From: CAZSAL01 sp964604825
GTDB lineage: Bacteria; Elusimicrobiota; Elusimicrobia; 2-01-FULL-59-12
Reading direction: 5' to 3'
Length of the DNA: 57,984 nucleotides
NCBI GenBank assembly: GCA_964604825.1
Contig: CAZSAL010000012.1
Location: 1-57,984, forward strand
Numbering within the stretch: position 1 is the stretch's first letter; every line of letters begins with the position of its first letter. Below the pieces are notes generated by a model. The model was not told the origin of the DNA and made no database searches. It worked only from the letters and a program-made list of their open reading frames with translations. The position numbers were made by a program, and so were the translations under genes. Of this stretch, positions 15,499 through 22,464 are shown one piece after another.

Positions 15499-16972
15499 CC
15501 AATTTGTCATCACCCCGGAATATGACGGCAGCCGTCTGGATGTTGTTCTGGCAGATTCTTTTAAAGAGTATTCACGTGTTTTCATGCAAAAGGCGCTGCG
15601 TAAGGGACTGGTGACTTTGCATGGTTCTGTCGTGTCTCCCAGTTACCGCGCGCATGCGGGAGAGGTTTTCTCGGTACCGGACTGGAAAGAACTTACGTCC
15701 CCTTCCGCCGCCCTGCGCCTGCCGTCGGAAGAGAAGAAATCCGGCTTAGGAGAGGGATTCCGGGAACCGGACATTATTTTCGAAGACGAATCGTTGATGG
15801 TCATCGACAAACCTGTCGGAGTGGTTGTGCATGCCGCGCCCAGTCACCACGGCGCCACCTTGATAGACTGGGTCGTGCGGCACTGGGGGAAATCCGTTAC
15901 GAAAGTTTTTACGGATCCGGAACGTCTTGGCCTGGTTCACCGGCTGGACAAGGAAACATCCGGAGTGCTTCTCATGGCGAAAACCGTGGAATCACAGACC
16001 GCGCTCAGCCGGCAGTTCGGAGAGCGCAGCGTGCGGAAAATTTACCGGGCGCTGGTGGAAGGCGTTCCTTCGGCTGCGAAGGGAATTGTTTCGGCCCCGA
16101 TAGGGCGCTCCCGGAAAAATCCTGCCCGCATGGCGGTGACCGGTTCGGGCCGCCCGTCGGAAACTGACTTCCGGGTCGAGGCTTCCTACGGCAGTGCGGC
16201 AGCTGAACTGGAGCTTGAACCAAAGACGGGAAGGACGCACCAGATCCGCGTTCATTGTGCGGCGATCGGGCATCCTATTCTCGGAGACCAGGCATATGGT
16301 TCTCACACAGCGCTTATGGAAAAGTACAATATACGTCGACCCATGCTTCATGCCTGTAAGCTAGAGATTAATCATCCCGTCACCAGCAAGCGTATGTGTT
16401 TCAATGCGCCTTTGCCTGCAGACTTCAAAGATGCCCGCAAGCGGCTGCGGAATGCCGCCGCCGTATTGGCCATCATGTGTTTAACGGGGTTAAGCGCGCT
16501 TCATGCGGATGAACGGTCTTCGGGCACGGATGCGGCTCCGGCGGCTCCTGCAAAACCGCATCATCGCGTGCCGGAGTCTTACGCTACCGCAAAGCAGGTA
16601 CATCATCTGGAAAAGGAGATATCTTCTCTGGGTTCGGAGATAAACGCGTTTGGTCCCAGGCTTGATGCGCTGCGCCAGCAGGTTGCCGATCTGGAAAAGG
16701 GCATGGAAGCAATAGGTAATTTCAGCCAGCGCATAAGTGACGTTGAACATGCGCTTGCCGACATCAACAGCAAGGCTGTTCGCGCCAATGTCGCGGCAGA
16801 AGATTCAAAAACACAGCTTATGGATATTTCGCGCCAGGTTAAAACAATGCAGAATTCAGTGGAGCAGTTGCGTGACGAGGTGTCTCGCCTCAAGAGTGAG
16901 GCGGGACAGCGCGCGGTGCAGCAGGAAGCGGTTCCCGTCGAAAGCGTAGTCCCTTCGTCCGGCACCAGGTGA
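15488..16972 (+). CDS. RluD-type pseudouridine synthase fused to an exported coiled coil
   Basis: 494 residues. Residues 1-320 are a complete RluA/RluD enzyme. They comprise an S4-like N-terminus (GSRLDVVLAD), IIFEDESLMVIDKPVGVVVH, the catalytic GLVHRLDKETSGVLLMAK, and EPKTGRTHQIRVHCAAIGHP. After about residue 315 a signal-peptide-like segment (KRLRNAAAVLAIMCLTGLSA) is followed by a Pro/Ala linker and about 120 residues of heptad-rich coiled coil (HHLEKEISSLGSEINAFGPR and onward). Normal RluD ends near 320-330. Either a true fusion anchors the enzyme to the membrane, or an internal start, such as the TTG in LPADFKDARKRL, makes a separate periplasmic coiled-coil protein. Confidence 0.88.
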   Translation: MPHNQFVITPEYDGSRLDVVLADSFKEYSRVFMQKALRKGLVTLHGSVVSPSYRAHAGEVFSVPDWKELTSPSAALRLPSEEKKSGLGEGFREPDIIFEDESLMVIDKPVGVVVHAAPSHHGATLIDWVVRHWGKSVTKVFTDPERLGLVHRLDKETSGVLLMAKTVESQTALSRQFGERSVRKIYRALVEGVPSAAKGIVSAPIGRSRKNPARMAVTGSGRPSETDFRVEASYGSAAAELELEPKTGRTHQIRVHCAAIGHPILGDQAYGSHTALMEKYNIRRPMLHACKLEINHPVTSKRMCFNAPLPADFKDARKRLRNAAAVLAIMCLTGLSALHADERSSGTDAAPAAPAKPHHRVPESYATAKQVHHLEKEISSLGSEINAFGPRLDALRQQVADLEKGMEAIGNFSQRISDVEHALADINSKAVRANVAAEDSKTQLMDISRQVKTMQNSVEQLRDEVSRLKSEAGQRAVQQEAVPVESVVPSSGTR

Positions 16973-17586
16973 TGGGAACTAAGCGCGAAGGGCATTTGAT
17001 CGTCATTTCTGCGCCTTCCGGCGCAGGGAAAAGTACTCTATGCCGGCGGCTTTTGAAACGGCGCCGCAGCCTGGTTCTATCTACTTCCGTTACGACGAGG
17101 CTTCCGCGGCCCGGCGAAAAAGACGGCAGGGACTATTTTTTTGTCAGCGAAGCGGCTTTCCGGGCCATGCGCGCGCGCAGGCAGCTGGTAGAATCGGCGG
17201 AGGTTCACGGCCATTCTTACGGGACGCCGCGGACGTTTTTGGAAGATAAACTCAAATCAGGATATGATGTACTGTTGGAAATAGACGTTCAGGGAGCTCT
17301 GCAGGTGAAGCGCCGTTACCCCGAAGCTGTCCTGATTTTCGTCCGTACGCCTAGATTTGCAGATCTCGAAAGAAGGCTGCGGCACCGCTCTTCCGAATCG
17401 GAGCCGGAAATCCGCCGGCGCCTGGCCGACGCGCGGCGCGAGCTTAAATTTTTAAATCAGTATCATTACGAGGTTGTGAATGACCATGTCCCTACTGCGC
17501 TCGGGAAATTGGAAGCTATTATTGACGCAGAGTCCGCGCGTGTTGGGAAATCGCATGACGTCATACGACAGACGTCTGGCGGATGA
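16972..17586 (+). CDS. gmk: Guanylate kinase
   Basis: About 204 residues. LIVISAPSGAGKSTLCRRLL is the P-loop, STSVTTRLPRPGEKDGRDYF the GMP-binding signature, and VLLEIDVQGALQVKRRYPEA the second conserved block. It phosphorylates GMP to GDP. The start is ATG 16972 (TGATG overlap with the upstream stop) or GTG 16969. The gmk-rpoZ-coaBC order is a common bacterial cluster. Confidence 0.96.
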   Translation: MGTKREGHLIVISAPSGAGKSTLCRRLLKRRRSLVLSTSVTTRLPRPGEKDGRDYFFVSEAAFRAMRARRQLVESAEVHGHSYGTPRTFLEDKLKSGYDVLLEIDVQGALQVKRRYPEAVLIFVRTPRFADLERRLRHRSSESEPEIRRRLADARRELKFLNQYHYEVVNDHVPTALGKLEAIIDAESARVGKSHDVIRQTSGG

Positions 17587-17617
17587 CAGCTAGAAGAATT
17601 AACTTAAGGAGAAGATT

Positions 17618-17944
17618 ATGACAGACCTGTTTCTGGAACCAAAAGTGCTGGACTTTAACGCCGACAGATACGAATTGATCCTGCTGACCCTGCGCTGGGC
17701 GCGGGCTCTGAAGGCGAAAGGTTCGCCCGAACCAATGAATGAGCTGATAGAGAAGGCGCTGCGCGATCTGGTCGAGAAAAAAATAACCAAAGAAGAGATT
17801 ATGGCTAACAAGGTGGAAGAGCCTCAGCCCGCGGAAGAGGAAGAAGTCGCGGTCGCAGCCCCGTCTCTGGGAGAATCGGAAGAAAAAGAAGAAGAGAGCG
17901 AAGAGAAAAAGAAAACTAAAAAGAAAAAGAAGAAGGAAAAATAA
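17618..17944 (+). CDS. rpoZ: RNA polymerase omega subunit with charged tail
   Basis: 108 residues. The first 65 fit omega: NADRYELILLTLRWARALK, then a helix ending in ALRDLVEKKITKEEI. The last 45 residues are a low-complexity Glu-rich then Lys-rich tail (EEEEVAVAAP, EKEEESEEKKKTKKKKKKEK), longer than typical. Omega helps assemble polymerase and bind ppGpp. TAAGGAG lies upstream. The position between gmk and coaC supports the call. Confidence 0.85.
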   Translation: MTDLFLEPKVLDFNADRYELILLTLRWARALKAKGSPEPMNELIEKALRDLVEKKITKEEIMANKVEEPQPAEEEEVAVAAPSLGESEEKEEESEEKKKTKKKKKKEK

Positions 17945-17959
17945 GGAGGCGGGGTAAAA

Positions 17960-18514
17960 ATGATTCTTCTGGGCGTAACGGGCAGCATTGCGGCATACAA
18001 AGCCGCGGATATCTGCCGGCTTTTCCTGAAGTCCGGTCAGGATGTGCATGTGGCGATGACGCCTTCGGCCGTCCGATTTGTGGGACCGTTGACGTTTGAA
18101 GCCCTTACGGGGCATCCCGTACTGACGGACACGCTCGACCCTAAAGGATGGCAGATGGCGCATCTGGCTCTTTCGAGCCAGGCCGGCGCTGTTGTCGTCG
18201 CGCCGGCTACGGCTGAATGTATGTCGGAACTGGCGCGCGGCGGCGCAGCGAATATCCTTTCCGCCTCTATGCTTGCCGTTCCTCGTTCGCCGCAGGGAAA
18301 ATTGAAAATTCCCGTTTTCATTGCGCCGGCGATGCATGAAAACATGTGGCTGCATCCGGCAACGCAGAACAACCTGCGCATCCTGAAAAGCTTCGGCTGC
18401 CGGTTTATTGGCCCGGAGAAAGGTCCATTAGGACGCGCTGGAGACGAAGGCGTAGGACGCATGTCCGAACCGTCTGCGATAGTAGAAACTGTACTGAAAT
18501 CGATTCACTCCTGA
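17960..18514 (+). CDS. coaC: Phosphopantothenoylcysteine decarboxylase (CoaC)
   Basis: 184 residues, flavoprotein fold. MILLGVTGSIAAYKAADICR is the FMN-binding start, and MAHLALSSQAGAVVVAPATAE, PVFIAPAMHENMWLHPA and GPEKGPLGRAGDEGVGRMSEP are CoaC motifs. It decarboxylates phosphopantothenoylcysteine in CoA synthesis. In most bacteria this is the first half of a bifunctional CoaBC. Here it is a separate gene, with the ligase 48 bases downstream. AGGAGG precedes the start. Confidence 0.93.
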   Translation: MILLGVTGSIAAYKAADICRLFLKSGQDVHVAMTPSAVRFVGPLTFEALTGHPVLTDTLDPKGWQMAHLALSSQAGAVVVAPATAECMSELARGGAANILSASMLAVPRSPQGKLKIPVFIAPAMHENMWLHPATQNNLRILKSFGCRFIGPEKGPLGRAGDEGVGRMSEPSAIVETVLKSIHS

Positions 18515-18562
18515 ATGACTTGAACCAGCGAGCCCGGAGAACCGGGTAGCCGGCGAAAAACC

Positions 18563-19288
18563 ATGAAAAATTCCTCCCGCATTCCCCGAATCTCGCAGTC
18601 TCCCCTTCTCCGGCTCAGAGTTTTAATTACCGCCGGTCCAACGCGCGAGTATTGGGATCCGGTCCGCTATTTCACCAACAGCTCAACCGGAGCCATGGGT
18701 ATTGCCCTTGCTGAAGAGGCGGCCAGGCGCGGAGCCGAAGTCACTTTAATTTTAGGGCCGACCCCATTGCGGAATGAGGAATTCGAAGTCCGGAAGAAGG
18801 AACCATTATTCAGGAAAACCAACTTCAAAATTCCGCATTCCGCATTCCGCATTGTTGACGTTGTGTCTGCCTGGGATATGTTTGAGGCCGTGAAAAAAAA
18901 TCTTGCCGGGACAGATATTTTTGTGGGAAGCGCCGCAGTAGTGGATTATCATCCTGCGATCTGGTCCGCCAAAAAAGTAAAACGGCGGAAACCAGCAATC
19001 ATGCTTCGTCTGCAGAGCAATCCTGACATTATAGCCATGGTCGGGCATCATCCCAGGTGGCGGCCAAAGCTGGTGATCGGTTTTGCTCTGGAAACAGATC
19101 ATCTCCTTGAAAACGCGCGCAGGAAGCTGTTCCAGAAACGGTTGGACTGGGTTGTGGCCAATAACGAAACTGCCATGGCCAGCGCGACATCGGAAGCCGT
19201 GCTGTTAAGCCGCTGGGGACATTTGATTCCCGTAAGCAAGATGAATAAGAAAGCCCTGGCGAAAAAAATATGGGATCGCATATTATGA
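18563..19288 (+). CDS. coaB: Phosphopantothenate-cysteine ligase (CoaB)
   Basis: 241 residues. VLITAGPTREYWDPVRYFTN with SSTGAMG, then VGSAAVVDYHPA, VIGFALETD and WVVANNE, are CoaB motifs. It joins 4-phosphopantothenate and cysteine. Between ILGPTPL and VVSAWDMFEAV, where the family has a short loop (typically GP, a short variable stretch, then V-x-x-A-x-E-M), there are about 28 extra residues encoded by a palindromic repeat (18769-18850), in frame. The gene is split from coaC and overlaps the downstream glycosylase by 4 bases. Confidence 0.92.
   Translation: MKNSSRIPRISQSPLLRLRVLITAGPTREYWDPVRYFTNSSTGAMGIALAEEAARRGAEVTLILGPTPLRNEEFEVRKKEPLFRKTNFKIPHSAFRIVDVVSAWDMFEAVKKNLAGTDIFVGSAAVVDYHPAIWSAKKVKRRKPAIMLRLQSNPDIIAMVGHHPRWRPKLVIGFALETDHLLENARRKLFQKRLDWVVANNETAMASATSEAVLLSRWGHLIPVSKMNKKALAKKIWDRIL
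18769..18850 (+). repeat. Family C palindromic repeat inside coaB
   Basis: GCGGAATGAGGAATTCGAAG at the left is nearly complementary to CTTCAAAATTCCGCATTCCG at the right, followed by one more ATTCCGC unit. Tandem ATTCCGC units are typical of this repeat type. It is translated as an insertion ending IPHSAFRI. Confidence 0.7.
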
Positions 19289-20097
19289 GCGGGGAAATCC
19301 GGGATTTATTAAAGGACGCGCGCCGCCTGATTGAGCAGGAAATGGCGTGGGATAAAATGTTATATGCGACCCCTTTGCCTCCTCCCCCCTTGAGGGGGAG
19401 GAATGAGGTGGGGGGTAACGTGACCTCCCATCCTGACCTTCCCCCTCAGGGGGGGAAGGGAAAGTTGTTAGAAGCCCTTTACAATCAATATAAGGATTGC
19501 ACGCGGTGCGCATTGGGAGGAAGCCGCATCAAATTCGTTTTCGGCGTAGGGAATCCCGAAGCCAGCGTGCTTTTTATCGGCGAAGGACCGGGATATGAAG
19601 AAGACCGGCGCGGAGAACCATTCGTCGGCAAGGCGGGCCAACTTCTCGACAAAATTCTTGCATCCATCGGTCTTTCCCGCGAGAAAAACGCTTACATCGC
19701 CAACATCGTAAAGTGCCACCCCATGCTCCATCCCGAAACACCGGAGGCCCGGGGAAATGACCGCCCGCCGACGCCCCAGGAAACGGCGGCATGTTCGCCG
19801 ATACTCTACGCCCAGATTTCGATCATACAGCCAAAAATTATCGTCACGCTGGGATCGCCTTCAACGAAAACCATTCTGCAGACAGGGCAGGGAATTTCAA
19901 CCATCCGGGGCAAATTATTCCCCTTGCCCAGGCCTCTGCAGAATCTGGAAGGGACGATCCCTGATATCCCGGACGGAATCCAGGTCCTGCCCACGTATCA
20001 TCCCGCGGCTCTCCTGAGAAATCCCAACCTGAAACAGGACGTCTGGACGGACATGAAGCTGCTGCGGGATATATTGTCACGGACGGGTCCCAAATGA
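19285..20097 (+). CDS. Family 4 uracil-DNA glycosylase (Fe-S)
   Basis: 270 residues from the ATG overlapping the coaB stop. The iron-sulfur cysteines are visible in CTRCALGGSR, VKCHPM and TAACSPIL. Catalytic and uracil-binding motifs are FIGEGPGYEEDRRGEPFVGK, VTLGSPSTKTIL and VLPTYHPAALLRNP. It removes uracil from DNA. Before the first cysteines an extra Pro/Gly-rich stretch of about 28 residues is encoded by a family A repeat (19377-19461). Such enzymes commonly lie near priA and coaBC. Confidence 0.93.
   Translation: MSGEIRDLLKDARRLIEQEMAWDKMLYATPLPPPPLRGRNEVGGNVTSHPDLPPQGGKGKLLEALYNQYKDCTRCALGGSRIKFVFGVGNPEASVLFIGEGPGYEEDRRGEPFVGKAGQLLDKILASIGLSREKNAYIANIVKCHPMLHPETPEARGNDRPPTPQETAACSPILYAQISIIQPKIIVTLGSPSTKTILQTGQGISTIRGKLFPLPRPLQNLEGTIPDIPDGIQVLPTYHPAALLRNPNLKQDVWTDMKLLRDILSRTGPK
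19377..19461 (+). repeat. Family A palindromic repeat inside the glycosylase gene
   Basis: Two linked hairpins: CCTCCCCCCTTGAGGGGGAGG and TTCCCCCTCAGGGGGGGAA. It aligns with the copy in priA at 22175-22266, including the spacer that contains GGTGGGGGG. Translated as PLPPPPLRGR through LPPQGGKG. Confidence 0.75.
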
Positions 20098-20098
20098 C

Positions 20099-20147
20099 CG
20101 TACCTGGTACGCAGCTCGATTTAAATGCATCCTGCGTACCAGGTACG
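20099..20147. repeat. Perfect inverted repeat between the glycosylase gene and priA
   Basis: CGTACCTGGTACGCAG (20099-20114) and its exact complement CTGCGTACCAGGTACG (20132-20147), separated by 17 bases. Each arm is itself nearly palindromic. No T-run follows, so it is not a standard terminator. Confidence 0.75.
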
Positions 20148-20152
20148 CAGAT

Positions 20153-22456
20153 ATGTTCTTAGAAATCGCTTTTCCCATCCCGCTGAATAGGACTTTCACC
20201 TACATGGCGCCGGAGCAATCTGCGGTCAATGTGGTCGGCCGCCGTGTGACAGCGCCTTTCGGGAATAAGACTGCCGTGGGATATGTCGTAGGCGTCAACC
20301 GGGACGCGCCCTCCTTTCCGACGAAGGCCGTAACTTCATGGATGGACGAAGAACCTTTCATTGATGAAACCCTTCTCGCGCTCGCCCGCTGGGTAAGCGA
20401 ACGTTATCTCTGTTCTCTGGGCGAAGCTCTGGCCTGCATGGTTCCGGTCAATTTGAAAGCGCCGAAACGGCGATGCCTCACCCCCAGGTCCGTCATTCCC
20501 GAGGTCGTAATCGGTCCCAATCCTTTGAAAGGTATTGGAAGGGACCGTCCCGTGTTCTGGGACGGGGATCCATCCAGAAGGGACTTCTTCATAGATGGAT
20601 CCCCGCTAACAACCCGCGGGGATGACAGTAAAGAAAAGACTGTCTTTGAACTAACTACTGAACAAATCGCGGCAATGGCCCATTTCAATCAGGCCGTCGA
20701 TTCCAGACAGTTCAATCCGTTTGTGCTGCGGGGCATCACGGATTCCGGTAAAACCGAGCTCTATATGCGGGCGATTGATCGAGCGCTGGCGCAAAAGCGC
20801 CAGGCGCTTTACCTTTTGCCGGAAATCGTGATGACTCCGCCTTTTTTCGAACAGCTCAAGCTGCGCTATGGCTCTGAAAAGGTCGCTCTCTGGCACAGCG
20901 GCGTAACCATGACGCAGCGTTTTAATATCTGGAAGGGACTGAAGGACGGAACGATTTCGATTCTGCTGGGGGCGCGGTCCGCGGTATTTGCGCCCTTTAA
21001 AGATCTTGGCCTGATTGTAGTCGACGAAGAGCATGAGCCCAGTTACAAGCAGGAAGATCGCCCCCGCTATCATGCGCGGGAAGTCGCGCTCGAGAGGGCG
21101 CGGTGTTGTGACGCCGTGGTAATTATGGGCAGCGCCACGCCGAGCCTGGAGTCTTACTGTAAAGCAAAGCGGGGGGAATATTCGCTCGTAGAACTGACCT
21201 CCCGCGTAGAGAGCCGAGAACTGCCGGAAGTTATCCTGATTGATAGACGGCCTTTGAATGTATCCTCACCCCCATCCCAACCCTCACCCTCAAGGGGGGA
21301 AGGTAGAAGGCGCCGGGGAATGCCGTTCTCCATTTTTTCCGAAAACCTTAAACTCGCCATGGAAAACCGCCTGGCGCGCAGGGAACAGATCATGCTTTTC
21401 GTTAACCGGCGGGGATTCACTCCGTTCCTGCGCTGTCCTGCCTGCGGCTGGGTGGCGCGCTGCAATCGCTGCAGCCTGACCCTTTCCCTGCACATGGCCG
21501 GAGATAAAAAACATCCCCTGGTGAAAACAAAGTCCGGCGTTTTGCCGGTCCCGGCGGATGCCGAATTACGCTGCCATACCTGCTCCAGGTCGGAGCCGGT
21601 TCCTATTCAATGTCCTTCCTGCAAAAAGATGAGACTGCATCAGTTTGGCGTCGGCACGCAGCGGGTTGAAGAAGAGATTAAGGCGCTTTTTCCTTTTATA
21701 AAAATGGCGCGGCTTGACCGGGACCTGTCCGGTACAAGGCATGCTTATCAAAAGATTTACCAGGCCTTCAAAAATAAGGAACTGGATATGCTTGTGGGTA
21801 CGCAGATAATCGCCAAGGGTTTCGATTTCCCGGCAGTGACGCTGGTCGGCGTAATCGATGCGGACGTGAACCTCTATCTTCCTGATTTCCGCTCCGCGGA
21901 GAGGACCTTCCAGTTAATCGCTCAGGTGGCCGGGCGCGCCGGACGGGGAGAATCCGGCGGGAAAGTGCTGGTGCAGACCCATCACGCTGAGCACCCTGCT
22001 TTGCAGTATGCAAAGTCCCATGATTTTGTGCGTTTTTTTGAAGAGGAAATTAAGAACCGCGAAGAACTTAATTACCCGCCGTTCTGCCGTCTGGTGAATA
22101 TCATTATCAAAGCCTCGACGGAAGCCAAAGCGGAAGCCGCGGCCGAAGCGCTTGCGGAGAAACTCCGGGTCTTTTCCTCCCCCCTGGAGGGGGAGGATGT
22201 AGGTGGGGGGGCTGAAAAAGTCGAGATTGCCCCCCATCCTCACCTTCCCCCTCAAGGGGGGAAGGAACTGTCGAAATGTATCGACCTGCTGGGGCCGGTT
22301 CCTGCTCCTTACAGCCGCATCCGCAATCAATACCGTTACCAGGTAATCCTCAAAGGGGACGATGCGTCCCTTAAATCCTGCCTCGATTATTTGCGGACGT
22401 ACAAACCGGCAAAAGCATACATGATTGTTGACGTAGACCCTGTAGATCTTCTCTAG
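20153..22456 (+). CDS. priA: Primosomal replication protein N' (PriA helicase)
   Basis: 767 residues. FPIPLNRTFTY begins the 3'-DNA-binding domain. The Walker A region is GITDSGKTELY, and the Walker B box is DEEHEPSYKQE. GSATPSLES is motif III, and eight zinc-binding cysteines appear as CPACGW, CNRC, CHTC and CPSC. VGTQIIAKGFDFPAVTLVGV and QVAGRAGRGE are the later helicase motifs. PriA restarts stalled forks. Three in-frame palindromic repeats sit in linkers: about residues 114-158, 371-385 and 675-705. All catalytic motifs are intact. Confidence 0.95.
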   Translation: MFLEIAFPIPLNRTFTYMAPEQSAVNVVGRRVTAPFGNKTAVGYVVGVNRDAPSFPTKAVTSWMDEEPFIDETLLALARWVSERYLCSLGEALACMVPVNLKAPKRRCLTPRSVIPEVVIGPNPLKGIGRDRPVFWDGDPSRRDFFIDGSPLTTRGDDSKEKTVFELTTEQIAAMAHFNQAVDSRQFNPFVLRGITDSGKTELYMRAIDRALAQKRQALYLLPEIVMTPPFFEQLKLRYGSEKVALWHSGVTMTQRFNIWKGLKDGTISILLGARSAVFAPFKDLGLIVVDEEHEPSYKQEDRPRYHAREVALERARCCDAVVIMGSATPSLESYCKAKRGEYSLVELTSRVESRELPEVILIDRRPLNVSSPPSQPSPSRGEGRRRRGMPFSIFSENLKLAMENRLARREQIMLFVNRRGFTPFLRCPACGWVARCNRCSLTLSLHMAGDKKHPLVKTKSGVLPVPADAELRCHTCSRSEPVPIQCPSCKKMRLHQFGVGTQRVEEEIKALFPFIKMARLDRDLSGTRHAYQKIYQAFKNKELDMLVGTQIIAKGFDFPAVTLVGVIDADVNLYLPDFRSAERTFQLIAQVAGRAGRGESGGKVLVQTHHAEHPALQYAKSHDFVRFFEEEIKNREELNYPPFCRLVNIIIKASTEAKAEAAAEALAEKLRVFSSPLEGEDVGGGAEKVEIAPHPHLPPQGGKELSKCIDLLGPVPAPYSRIRNQYRYQVILKGDDASLKSCLDYLRTYKPAKAYMIVDVDPVDLL
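20491..20627 (+). repeat. Family B palindromic repeat inside priA
   Basis: Begins CGTCATTCCCGAGGTCGTAA and ends CCCGCGGGGATGACA, with inner arms GGATCCATC / GATGGATCC and GGGACCGTCCC. About 137 bases adding some 45 residues between the DNA-binding and helicase domains. It shares GTCGTAATCGG and the terminal inverted ends with 49533-49607. Confidence 0.7.
21263..21305 (+). repeat. Family A repeat inside priA, short form
   Basis: CCTCACCCCCATCCCAACCC followed by TCACCCTCAAGGGGGGAAGG. Translated as SSPPSQPSPSRGEG just after the helicase motif III region. Confidence 0.65.
22175..22266 (+). repeat. Family A repeat inside priA, long form
   Basis: TCCTCCCCCCTGGAGGGGGA and CCTTCCCCCTCAAGGGGGGA hairpins joined by a spacer. 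Closest relative is the copy at 19377-19461. It encodes PLEGEDVGGG through HLPPQGGKE in the C-terminal domain. Confidence 0.75.
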
Positions 22457-22464
22457 CGAATTGA

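Noticed and set aside
18515..18562. Terminator between coaC and coaB
   Set aside because: A small CCCGG/CCGGG hairpin is present but no T-run follows, and the genes act in one pathway.
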